Assembly: GCA_963754335.1 (NCBI GenBank)
Contig: CAVWFQ010000010.1
Location: forward strand, 806,001-870,000
Source: JBBSDP01 sp963754335
GTDB lineage: Bacteria > Planctomycetota > Phycisphaerae > Tepidisphaerales > Tepidisphaeraceae
Direction: 5' to 3'
DNA length: 64,000 nucleotides
Shown: in pieces, positions 27,591-35,122 of the stretch
Layout: every line of letters starts with the position of its first letter
Position numbering within the stretch: the first letter of the stretch is position 1
The notes under the pieces: generated by a model
Told to the model about the DNA's origin: nothing
Seen by the model: the letters and a program-made list of their open reading frames with translations, nothing else
Databases searched by the model: none
Position numbers and translations under genes: made by a program

Positions 27591-27638
27591 GAGGTGCGCG
27601 GTTTACCATGACCGGGATGTGGAGGCGCTAGTGGATAA

Positions 27639-27676
27639 CTCGGAAAAATAAAATATTTTTCACTTTTTTTTCCGAG
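27639..27676 (-). other. AT-rich stem-loop between tnpB and tnpC
   Basis: CTCGGAAAAA at 27639-27648 pairs with TTTTTTTCCGAG at 27665-27676 around an AT-only loop. It is the only strongly AT-rich spot in the element and lies in the 105-bp tnpB-tnpC gap. An attenuator or processing site is possible, but no typical G/C-stem plus U-tract terminator is seen in the tnp direction. Confidence 0.4.
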
Positions 27677-27695
27677 ACGTCGCCTCGGTCCCGCG

Positions 27696-28037
27696 TCAGT
27701 CGCGGGCCGTGTCGATCCCACATCCGCTCAGCAGCTTCATCAACTGCCGGCTGTCGATGGCCAGCGACTTCTCCCCGGCAGCGGGGAACTGAAACGTGCC
27801 CCGTTCCAGGCGCTTGTAGAAGATCGCATAGCCGTCCCGGTCCCACCAGAGGATCTTCACGCGCTCGGCGGATCGGTTGCGGAAGACAAACAGATGCCCG
27901 CTCATCGGGTCGTGGGCCAAGATGGCCCGAACGTGTTCAGCCAATCGGTCAAACCCGCGGCGCATGTCCAATGGGTCGGTGGCCAGCCAAATGCGAACAT
28001 CGGTACGACCTGTGGCGAACGAGGTCGAGCCGATCAT
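27696..28037 (-). CDS. tnpB: IS66 accessory protein TnpB
   Basis: 113 residues with the Orf2 signature TDVRIWLATDPLDMRRGFDRLAE, GHLFVFRNRSAERVKILWWDRDG and FYKRLERGTFQFP. TnpB is required for IS66 transposition, though its biochemical role is unclear. Its ATG overlaps the tnpA stop by four bases (ATGA), indicating coupled translation. Intact. Confidence 0.95.
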   Translation of the reverse strand: MIGSTSFATGRTDVRIWLATDPLDMRRGFDRLAEHVRAILAHDPMSGHLFVFRNRSAERVKILWWDRDGYAIFYKRLERGTFQFPAAGEKSLAIDSRQLMKLLSGCGIDTARD

Positions 28038-28399
28038 GTCGGCCTCCCCGACTCGCAGGGGCGAGGCAGCGCCTCGATCAGTCCCACCAACCCCGCGACC
28101 TGCTCCACCGGCATCGACGCCGGCAGGAGCAGTTCCCTGCCGCGGGCCAGCCGCAAACGGATCGGCTCAGCCGCCGGGCCCAGCGCGGTCAGCTCGGTGA
28201 ACGCGATCGGCTTCAAAGACGAACGCCGCCTTCGCTTCAATCCGGGCGAAAGGTCCAACCGCACCCGCCAAAAGTAGAAAGAATGTTCCCGGCACCCATT
28301 GTCCCGGCACCACCCCCGGATCGATTGCCCGCTGACCCGTTGAGCGGCGATCCGTTCACGCCAGGTATCGGAAAGAGAAATTGTTGACGCTGACTCCAT
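28034..28399 (-). CDS. tnpA: IS66 accessory protein TnpA (Orf1)
   Basis: ATG at 28399 (MESASTISLSDTWRERIAAQ) begins just inside the right inverted repeat. The HTH-like RVSGQSIRGWCRDNGCREHSF and YFWRVRLDL match IS66 Orf1; the rest (LRLARGRELLLPASMPVEQV) is the family's C-terminal beta region. About 121 residues, intact. It probably binds the element ends or assists TnpC. Confidence 0.93.
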   Translation of the reverse strand: MESASTISLSDTWRERIAAQRVSGQSIRGWCRDNGCREHSFYFWRVRLDLSPGLKRRRRSSLKPIAFTELTALGPAAEPIRLRLARGRELLLPASMPVEQVAGLVGLIEALPRPCESGRPT

Positions 28400-28448
28400 G
28401 CAAGACCTCCAGATCGGCCGCATGGTGACGAGTCAAATTAAAAGATTG

Positions 28449-28473
28449 AAGATGCGGTTGGCGGAACGGACAC
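28449..28473. repeat. IS66 right terminal inverted repeat
   Basis: Starts AAGATGCGGTTGGCGG and ends GGACAC. It is an exact inverse of 25816-25840 and is followed at once by the second GAATCATC copy. Confidence 0.95.
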
Positions 28474-28481
28474 GAATCATC
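28474..28481. repeat. Target-site duplication, right copy (GAATCATC)
   Basis: Identical to 25808-25815. It overlaps the stop codon of the FHA-protein gene (minus strand TGA at 28477-28479). Confidence 0.95.
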
Positions 28482-29754
28482 GGTAACTGAATTCGAGTTG
28501 CAGCTGGGGGGACTTGAATGAGTGGTTCGGCGAATCACCTGCATCATCTGATTCAATGATCAATTTGGTAATTCCGGTGATCCGGTGCCGGTCCGATACA
28601 TCATAGGTTTCGTCTGCAAGGAGGATCGCGCAACCTATGAGCATCAGCTCCCCATTGGACGTGCGTGTGAGATGAAGAGGTGTTGATGAGCTCCAATCAA
28701 GTGGAATGTGTGAAAAGCGACGGTCACCGCCCAGGGTAACGGTGTCGTCACAAAAGACAATGCGGCCGACCTCACCTTCGTCGACGTGGAATTTCGCATC
28801 AGGTTTGATCGGCTCAAGCGTGGCTGTGAGCGTATTCGCGTCCGTTTTTGGTTGCCGCCAGATAAATTCGTGCACGGGATCACCAAAGCTAAGCCGATCG
28901 CCATCTTGAAGGAACGCACTCGTGGTTATAAGCGTTCCTTTGTGCCGTACAGCGAAAAGGGACCGGTCTTTCGCCCACAACGGCATGACCGCCCATTGCT
29001 TTGTACTACGAACAAAGATGGCGTGCCGAAGTGCGACGCCGTTACCAAGAAAAACAATGTCTGACGCCTCGAGGCTTTTGCCGATCACGACCTGTTGCGC
29101 AAATGTGATTGCCGCAAGACCCTTAATTATGACCCACATCGCCCGACCATCGTCGGCTCGAGCTTGCACTCCATGCGGTTTCAAAAGCCGCTCCACAGAT
29201 TTATCGAGCACGGGCGACGAGAGCGACGGCGGCTTCCAGAGTAACCTTATGAACTCCGATATCGACCGGGCAACGTTGCGAAGCCAACCGTCTGAATAGT
29301 CAGGTATGCCGCCAGTAGTCGGCTTGAGCGTTTCGCGATTGAATTCCGTGCGTGCCTCCGTAATTTGTGAGCGTAATACCCTCAACGTTAGCTTCTGGAT
29401 ATCGTTGGGACTGGTCGGGGCTTCGTGGGATCCAATGGCATGTTGAACGCGCTTCGTGAATTCTGCGGGCGGATTTCCCGGCACCATCGCGCCGACGGTG
29501 ATGTACGGATTTCGGTTGACTCCCTTAGGGTCTTGGCATTGCAGGTCCGAATAGCGAATGCCAATGACTACTCCGCCGGGGATCGGAGTGGCGAATGGCC
29601 GCCCGACAGGTGTGCCCAACTGGGCGTTAATCGCGTCCACAATGACTCGATACTGCGCTGATCGAAAGATATCTGGATGGATTGCCCATCCGATTCCCTC
29701 CAAAAACAACCGGTGAACGATGAGTGGATACTCGTCAAACTCCTGCTTCTTCAC
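28477..29754 (-). CDS. FHA-like domain protein of the kinase/GTPase cassette
   Basis: GTG at 29754 overlaps the upstream stop by four bases (GTGA), so it is translationally coupled to the GTPase gene. The N-terminal ~120 residues (EFDEYPLIVHRLFLEGIGWA, GGVVIGIRYSDLQCQDPKG) form an unrecognised domain. A middle helical part follows (LTLRVLRSQITEARTEFN). A region near residues 235-320 (VVIGKSLEASDIVFLGNGVA, LRHAIFVRST, SLFAVRHKGTLITTSAFLQDG, DRLSFGDPVHEFIWR) has the strand spacing of an FHA phosphothreonine-binding fold, with KSLEASDIVFLGNGVALRHA in place of the usual GRxxxxDIxxxxxxVSxxHA. A partner of the kinase is inferred. About 425 residues. Confidence 0.6.
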   Translation of the reverse strand: MKKQEFDEYPLIVHRLFLEGIGWAIHPDIFRSAQYRVIVDAINAQLGTPVGRPFATPIPGGVVIGIRYSDLQCQDPKGVNRNPYITVGAMVPGNPPAEFTKRVQHAIGSHEAPTSPNDIQKLTLRVLRSQITEARTEFNRETLKPTTGGIPDYSDGWLRNVARSISEFIRLLWKPPSLSSPVLDKSVERLLKPHGVQARADDGRAMWVIIKGLAAITFAQQVVIGKSLEASDIVFLGNGVALRHAIFVRSTKQWAVMPLWAKDRSLFAVRHKGTLITTSAFLQDGDRLSFGDPVHEFIWRQPKTDANTLTATLEPIKPDAKFHVDEGEVGRIVFCDDTVTLGGDRRFSHIPLDWSSSTPLHLTRTSNGELMLIGCAILLADETYDVSDRHRITGITKLIIESDDAGDSPNHSFKSPQLQLEFSYR

Positions 29755-31136
29755 TTTTCTGTCTCCGGCTCCGGATACGGTGGAAGCAAATGCCGCGCCA
29801 GGTTGAGGTCGGCGCAATTCAGCGTCACGCGCAGCGAAACAGCACTGTCCTCACGCTGGTCTGGTCGAAACTCGATTGCGTGAGAAGTACCGAGATCATC
29901 AGCAGATTTCAAAACGATCTCCGCAGTCTGACGATGATCTACGGCGCTCGGATGAACGATCGTCAACTTCAGAGTTATCGGAAGGGCTGAGACTTCAACG
30001 TTGTCGTACGACAATACGCCCTGCTGCAAGCCCATGGAGTTGATCTTTAAATTACGCGTTGTCTCACTGGTTGCAACGATCGCAAATTCCGTCGGGCGAT
30101 AGTCAGATGTCGACCACTGTTTAAGACCACTCATCCATGTCGGAGTAAAGTACGGCATGTCGATGTTACTGATTTCGGCCGTGGCTCGAATATGACCATC
30201 GCGAGCGCGAATGAGCCAAGATCGCAGTTGGTCAACCTCTGGTTTCATTTTCATAACCGGTCGCTTGGCACCGACGTATTTGTCGCATAGCTCGATGGCT
30301 TGCGCGACATTGGAGGCGTCGCAACTTGCGTTGCGCATGAATGTCGAGATTGCTTTGGCGTCGCTGCAGTCCCAAGCAACGCTCACCCGGTGGATCCCAC
30401 GCTCAACTTCGTCGCTTGGGTGTTGCCCCGGCACGTCACGGCAACGATAAAATCCCGCCAGTCGCTCAGAAAAGTCGAGCGACATGTCCGATTCAGACCC
30501 ATTAGCGAGTTGCAGTCTGCTGGCGAACCACCGGTCGCCGCTTCGCTGCATTCCGGCGCGTGCATCGGCATAATCCGTTCGGCATGGCACCTTGAGGCAA
30601 GCCGAGTAAAGTTCGTACACGACTTCGCCGGGCCGGCCGGTTCGTTCCGCGTCAGCGGCTGCCGCGACCAGCTCATTATACCACTCGTCGCAGGCGCGGC
30701 TCTCCGCCGCCGCCAAGTCCGAGTCCTTTGGCCCGCCAGGATGTGCTGCTCGATGAGCGACAATTCGATCGTACAATACCTTCCCAAGGTTGGCTGGCGC
30801 GTTGAGAAGCTGCGACGCATGGGCTTCCGTATCGATTTGGTCGTAGTAAGACTTGAATCGCCCGTTCCGGAAAATCGGCTGTATTTTCGTCAAAATCTCG
30901 ATGCGTCGGCCAGCGTCGGATTTAGGCGGCATTTTGTTTAGTAACGTCATGGTAACAGCTCGGCACGACTCCTCTGCTGCAGCAAAGAATCGGCTATAGA
31001 CTTCTGCCAATTCGTCTGCGCCTCCGCTGAGGTCCAAACGTCCACCAGATCGATTTTTTCGCCTGGTCGTAGTCTGCGAGTGCGGAGTCGGGCTCGACGA
31101 CATTAAGTGGGTCGAGCAACTCTGCAGAAACCGCAT
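29751..31136 (-). CDS. C-terminal half of the kinase-GTPase membrane protein
   Basis: Real sequence starts near 31050 (GRLDLSGGADELAEVYSRFF), where the reading frame of the upstream GTPase piece shifts; upstream residues in this frame are a shadow. A helical stretch (AAEESCRAVTMTLLNKMP) and a large region without recognised domains follow (DEWYNELVAAAADAERTGRP), ending in beta-rich sequence (ITLKLTIVHPSAVDHRQTAE, DSAVSLRVTLNCADLNLARH). It follows the single transmembrane segment of the GTPase piece, so it is probably extracytoplasmic or a long soluble tail of the same protein. Function unknown. Confidence 0.6.
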   Translation of the reverse strand: MRFLQSCSTHLMSSSPTPHSQTTTRRKNRSGGRLDLSGGADELAEVYSRFFAAAEESCRAVTMTLLNKMPPKSDAGRRIEILTKIQPIFRNGRFKSYYDQIDTEAHASQLLNAPANLGKVLYDRIVAHRAAHPGGPKDSDLAAAESRACDEWYNELVAAAADAERTGRPGEVVYELYSACLKVPCRTDYADARAGMQRSGDRWFASRLQLANGSESDMSLDFSERLAGFYRCRDVPGQHPSDEVERGIHRVSVAWDCSDAKAISTFMRNASCDASNVAQAIELCDKYVGAKRPVMKMKPEVDQLRSWLIRARDGHIRATAEISNIDMPYFTPTWMSGLKQWSTSDYRPTEFAIVATSETTRNLKINSMGLQQGVLSYDNVEVSALPITLKLTIVHPSAVDHRQTAEIVLKSADDLGTSHAIEFRPDQREDSAVSLRVTLNCADLNLARHLLPPYPEPETEK

Positions 31137-32259
31137 CGCACAGCTGGCCTGCCTTCATTTGGCAGAAAAGTAACCCCACAATCGCGAACGCAATCATCGT
31201 CGCGGAAATCAGCGATAGCGCAATTGACTGGCGTCTGCGCAAAACGTGGTTCAGCTTAGCGCGAAGGTCCTTCACGTCGGGATCCTCAAACCCCCATTGG
31301 CCGGCGGCCGTCCCGACGAGGCTCCGGGCCAATTCAAGAGATCGCCGTTTGGCAAATGGGAACTGGCATACCGTGTTGCACGCCTGCCGTACGTGTGCCA
31401 GAGATTGATCGTGAAAGGAATCAGAGACCCGAGCGACGGTAGCCCATGCTTTCAACACGTTGACAGGTCGAAGGTCCTCGGCCGTATAGGAGTGACCAAG
31501 CTCCAGTTCGCGGCCAAACGCTGAAGTATATTGCACGTTTTCCGAGCCGAGTTCAGCCACCATTTGGCGCACCATGCTCGCAGATAGTCGTTTCCCGACC
31601 TCCTCGGCCACAAGATCGCTCATTATTTCCACCTGCATTACATCTGATACAACGCGGTCGAGCTTAGTGAATACGAGAACCAGCGGTGGAACCAGATGCG
31701 ACTGCTTTTCAGCGATTGATCGAAGTTTCGCTGTGAGACGATGTAGCGCACCGATATCAACTTCGGATGGATTTGACGCGTCGACACAGAAGATGATTAC
31801 ATGACTATTCAGTAACCACTTCTCGACTCGTTCTAGCTTGTCCGCATTCGCGTCGTACTGTTTGATCAGTTCGGAGAACTCGCCGGGACTGTCCAACAGT
31901 TCAAAATGCCATGCGTCGTCCGCAGACGCAATTCCGAACTCAATAGAATCTGGAACCTCGGTGTGACTCGCTCCGCCGCGCTGAAGGATTTCGCCGTACT
32001 TCTCGCCAAGCCACAGGTGAGAGGGTTCGTGTACCAGGACGATGCGCTCGTCACCAGCGGCAAGACGGGGATGACGAAGGATTGCCATGAGAGTCGATTT
32101 GCCGGTTGCACGCGAACCAACCACCGCGGCGCGGCGGCGCTTGAATTTTCGCTCTAAGGACGATCCAAGACGATTGACAGCCTGCGGGACCGCGGTGCGC
32201 GAGCTTGTCAGCCAAGTCCATCGGACCAGCGAGTCGAACTTCCAGTCGGGCTCGACCAA
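30994..32259 (-). CDS. P-loop GTPase with C-terminal transmembrane helix
   Basis: The apparent TTG start at 32259 (VEPDWKFDSLVRWTWLTSS) probably marks a frameshift rather than a start, because the kinase frame runs straight into it. Walker A is GSRATGKST (about residues 48-56); Walker B/G3 is FELLDSPGEFSEL (about 118-130); G4 is FTKLDRV (about 202-208), so GTP rather than ATP is expected. A transmembrane helix follows (SLISATMIAFAIVGLLFC, about 349-366). After ADYDQAKKSIWW the frame shifts near 31050 into the next piece. The motifs resemble TRAFAC-type GTPases of multi-component signalling or conflict systems. Membrane-associated switch inferred. Confidence 0.75.
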   Translation of the reverse strand: MVEPDWKFDSLVRWTWLTSSRTAVPQAVNRLGSSLERKFKRRRAAVVGSRATGKSTLMAILRHPRLAAGDERIVLVHEPSHLWLGEKYGEILQRGGASHTEVPDSIEFGIASADDAWHFELLDSPGEFSELIKQYDANADKLERVEKWLLNSHVIIFCVDASNPSEVDIGALHRLTAKLRSIAEKQSHLVPPLVLVFTKLDRVVSDVMQVEIMSDLVAEEVGKRLSASMVRQMVAELGSENVQYTSAFGRELELGHSYTAEDLRPVNVLKAWATVARVSDSFHDQSLAHVRQACNTVCQFPFAKRRSLELARSLVGTAAGQWGFEDPDVKDLRAKLNHVLRRRQSIALSLISATMIAFAIVGLLFCQMKAGQLCDAVSAELLDPLNVVEPDSALADYDQAKKSIWWTFGPQRRRRRIGRSL

Positions 32260-33010
32260 AAGCTGCTAGGAGAACCCGCGCCTCCGCATCGCTTACTCCT
32301 TTCAGCGAAGTCACGCCCGGGTACTGCAGCTGTGACTCAAGCTCGGAAATGTGGGACTTGGTGCGCTCTAAGTAGTAGAAGGCAGCCAGGTTCTTGAGAT
32401 CATCGGAAACGCTGAAAGACGCAGTCTGTGGGTTTTGCAGGATTGGAGATGTCTGATCGTCGTCATCGTCGCCAGCCACTGGGATTGCGCAAACAGAGGA
32501 AAGGTCGATGAGCCGCACGGCGTTCTGCGCGTCCAGCATTACATTATTTGCCTTCAAGTCTGTGTAAGCAAAACCCCGGTCACGAAGGAATTGGAACGCC
32601 CTGCACAGTTGTCCGAAGCAGGACTGGAGTTCGCGTTGTAAGTGCTTGTTGTCGAGTGGTCGCAGGTGATCTTTCAGCGTCTTTGGATTCCATCTGCTAA
32701 TAGATGCATGCCACTCGCTCGTCTTGCAAATCTCCAACACTCGTGACAAATGGGAAGCCTCAGCATCGGCTCCGGCGAAGTACCTGCGCGGAATTTCGAG
32801 CCGCTCCAAATCCAACTTACGCTTGTCGGAGCCGATCGCATTTACTACGACACGAACGGCCACGGGACCTTGCTCGGGATGATATGCCTTATAGATGCCA
32901 GCAAACGCGCCGGCATGTTGCAGTTCATCGGAACGAAACACGACGCGCAAATCCGCCTCGATTCTCAACCTCATCTCAGAGGGCAGGCGGCTCATCTGCT
33001 TGCTGGGCAT
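32051..33010 (-). CDS. Degenerate protein-kinase domain, N-terminal part of the kinase-GTPase protein
   Basis: Useful sequence runs from 33010 to about 32265. Kinase landmarks: a weak glycine loop (QHAGAFAGIYKAYH), beta-3 VAVRVVV where Arg replaces the ATP-binding Lys, catalytic loop FAYTDLKANNVMLD (HRD changed to YTD, Asp and Asn kept), and metal loop LIDLSS (DFG changed to DLS, Asp kept). An acidic insert DDDDDQ follows. A fold of kinase type with weakened or altered catalysis is likely. Restoring a base near 32265 (VLLAA then LVEPDWKFD) fuses it to the GTPase, giving a protein of about 1,087 residues to 29751. Divergent from the gene at 33217, 206 bp away. Confidence 0.65.
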   Translation of the reverse strand: MPSKQMSRLPSEMRLRIEADLRVVFRSDELQHAGAFAGIYKAYHPEQGPVAVRVVVNAIGSDKRKLDLERLEIPRRYFAGADAEASHLSRVLEICKTSEWHASISRWNPKTLKDHLRPLDNKHLQRELQSCFGQLCRAFQFLRDRGFAYTDLKANNVMLDAQNAVRLIDLSSVCAIPVAGDDDDDQTSPILQNPQTASFSVSDDLKNLAAFYYLERTKSHISELESQLQYPGVTSLKGVSDAEARVLLAAFGRARLEVRLAGPMDLADKLAHRGPAGCQSSWIVLRAKIQAPPRRGGWFACNRQIDSHGNPSSSPSCRW

Positions 33011-33216
33011 GGAGCCTCCAACTTACGAATACGCACAACCCTTCAAGCTAGCCGTGCAATGGACGAAATCTCCGAAAATTTTCGCCATTTCTTTATTGAA
33101 ACTGAAACGTCTCCTTCGACAGGGAACTGTGCTAAGAAAAACGAAACTGATCTGCGAAAAATTTGGGGATTTTGGTTGCAACCGAGCCAGCTTTTGGGAA
33201 GCCAAAGGAGACTGCC

Positions 33217-33870
33217 ATGCCAAAATCTCGAATACCCGTCGCGATTGCAATTGCATCCGTGATCCTTGCTGAGATCGGCCTGATCTTCACCGTGGGGTTG
33301 CCCCCATCATATTGGTCAGCTGCTTGCCAGGAGGCCGTCAATGCATTCAATCGGGGCGTGCCTACTCCTGTGGCAATCCGTCGGCTGGAGCAAATTCTCG
33401 CGCAACTTAATGCGAAAGTGTCGGATTGGCAACGCCTGTCGACCCGACTCGGACTGGAGGTAGCCAGAATTCAGCAGCAAATTTCGGACTGCGAAAAAGC
33501 CCGAGACCGAGACGCGGCGTTCGCTGCGACCCCGGGGGATCGCGTTGCCGCGCCGAGATGGGACGAGCGCATTTCCAACCTTCAGGTCGCCCTTCGTATT
33601 GCCCAAGAGGCGTATGACGAGTCCGAAGGTCGCCTCAGCGCGCTCGCCGCGCAGAGCGAGCGCCTTACCATCCAAGCTGAGGGTCTGAGGCTACGGTCTC
33701 GCGTCGCTGCGACGGCAGGCGAGGCGTACGGACCTGATAGTGACACGTCAATAGTCTGCGAGGCAAAAGACATCGCGTCGCGTGTCGACCGAGGCATGAC
33801 TGAGGAAGAAGCGGTCCGACGTCACCAAGTGAGGGGCGACTTTGAGCCCTTCGCTAACACATCTCCGTAA
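33217..33870 (+). CDS. Signal-anchored coiled-coil protein
   Basis: ATG at 33217 has AAAGGAG eight bases upstream, so it is preferred to 33163. The product of about 217 residues starts with a membrane anchor (IPVAIAIASVILAEIGLIFT), then a long helical/coiled-coil stretch (LEQILAQLNAKVSDWQRLST, LGLEVARIQQQISDCEKARD, ERLTIQAEGLRLRS). It is probably anchored in the inner membrane with the coil outside. No family is recognised. It is transcribed divergently from the kinase-GTPase-FHA operon and may share its regulatory region (33011-33216). Confidence 0.65.
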   Translation: MPKSRIPVAIAIASVILAEIGLIFTVGLPPSYWSAACQEAVNAFNRGVPTPVAIRRLEQILAQLNAKVSDWQRLSTRLGLEVARIQQQISDCEKARDRDAAFAATPGDRVAAPRWDERISNLQVALRIAQEAYDESEGRLSALAAQSERLTIQAEGLRLRSRVAATAGEAYGPDSDTSIVCEAKDIASRVDRGMTEEEAVRRHQVRGDFEPFANTSP

Positions 33871-33930
33871 TCACGGGACCAACCGCGACAAGTTATCGCA
33901 AGATCCGCCTCAGACAAGGAGCGCAGCATT

Positions 33931-34128
33931 ATGGAAAAGAATGAACCTATGGAAGTCGTGATCCCCGGTGTTGGACGATTCACCCGAACTGTGCATTCCA
34001 TTGACGGAGTTCCATTAATTGTTAAGCTGGAGTGGGCTGAGCCACCGCGCAAAGCCACTTCGGTTCGTTGGGCGGCATTTGTCATCTTCATCCTACTCGC
34101 ATGCACGTGCGTTTTATTGGTCGTTTGA
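33931..34128 (+). CDS. 65-residue tail-anchored membrane protein
   Basis: ATG at 33931 with an AAGGAG-type site ten bases upstream. A short soluble part (MEVVIPGVGRFTRTVHSIDG) is followed by a C-terminal helix (VRWAAFVIFILLACTCVLLV). It lies 60 bp after the coiled-coil gene and 18 bp before the sigma-like gene, so the three plus-strand genes look like an operon. Function unknown. Confidence 0.6.
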   Translation: MEKNEPMEVVIPGVGRFTRTVHSIDGVPLIVKLEWAEPPRKATSVRWAAFVIFILLACTCVLLVV

Positions 34129-34146
34129 GTTAAAAGAGACACTTTC

Positions 34147-34988
34147 ATGAAACCAGGCGAATGGTACTCCGAGCTCCATAAGTCGACGAAGTATTGGCTG
34201 GCAACGGAGTTCCCCGGCCTAGCCGAGAGCGACATCGATTCCGCGATGCAGCAGGCCGCGTTCGAGATGCTGAAGGGTGAAAAGGGTATTCGAGACGATG
34301 ACCAGTTTCGTTCGGCGTTTCGGACCCGGTGCTATCAACGTTGCTTGGATATCGTTAACCGAAGCTCCGATCAAGGCACGCGGTCGCTCATCGATTCGAT
34401 CGACGTTCCCGTCGCTTCAAGACAAGATGACTTCGAGCGCCGACGTCGTCAGATTCCAGTAATTTACACCGCGATAAAGACGGTTTCGTCTGAACTTGAG
34501 GATGAAAAGCGATGGCTTGACCGCGAACTGTTCGAGCGAGATTTCGATATCGGTTTCGGTCCATTATGGAAGGGTGCTATACCACAATCGGTGAGAACGT
34601 TGGCCTCTCTTCGAAAGAGGTGCATAAGCGTATTAGCCGAATTCGCGACCGGTTGGAAGAAGTAAAGGTAGCTGTCGATGCGAATGGGACAATTTGTCGT
34701 TCATTTGCACGCAAGGAGGATCGGTTGACGGCACAGAACCGGCTCGAAAAGCAGGGTCTGCCCCTTGCGGCACCGGCGATGGAAGTTGAGGTCCCAGACG
34801 ACCTCGAGCTCTCGACCTGGCTGGATGCCTATCACTGGGTTAGACAGAACACCGATTGTCTGTGCCCATCGATAGGCCGGTTTCCATTGTCGCCCGACAG
34901 CCTCTATTCGTACGAACGAGATATGATCTATCATTTTCGTTCCGCGAGTTGCCAGCGCTCTCCTTGCCGCGTTGCCCAAGTCCGCTGA
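34147..34988 (+). CDS. Sigma-70-like (ECF-type) factor, frameshifted
   Basis: The first frame (34147 to about 34572) has a region-2-like helical start (DSAMQQAAFEMLKGEKGI, FRTRCYQRCLDIVNRS). The frame then breaks near 34575 in TGGAAGGGTGC. The second frame continues GCYTTIGENVGLSSKEVHKR with ISRIRDRLEEVK, a convincing region-4 helix-turn-helix (E-N-V-G-L-S-S-K-E-V-H-K-R). Its tail (ELSTWLDAYHWVRQNTDC) is unassigned, with Cys-rich out-of-frame-looking sequence near the stop. As an intact protein it would be a regulator, perhaps of the adjacent membrane genes. Whether the frameshift is real decides if it is functional. Confidence 0.55.
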
Positions 34989-35122
34989 TGCGCTCAGCAT
35001 GGGGACACACACCTTGGGCGATGCCGTCGGAGGGGACATCCACGGGAGCTGAACGGAGGCGCGACTCCTGATCGGTTCTGCCCGGCTACCGCGCTCTCGT
35101 TGCCCATCGCTGAGCCGCTTGC

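Larger units (their letters stand above)
25816..28473 (-). mobile_element. Complete IS66-family insertion sequence (2,658 bp)
   Basis: Terminal inverted repeats of 25 bp (GTGTCCGTTCCGCCAACCGC then ATCTT) lie at 25816-25840 and, inverted, at 28449-28473. They are perfectly matched and flanked by an identical 8-bp duplication. Inside are the three IS66 genes in the order tnpA, tnpB, tnpC on the minus strand. Perfect ends and duplication imply recent insertion. The element lies between truB and the stop codon of the FHA gene: the right copy of the duplication overlaps that stop (TGA at 28477-28479), so the gene was not truncated. Confidence 0.97.

Noticed and set aside
26475..27611. Plus-strand ORF of 378 codons over the transposase
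   Set aside because: Antisense shadow of tnpC; the minus frame has clear IS66 motifs.
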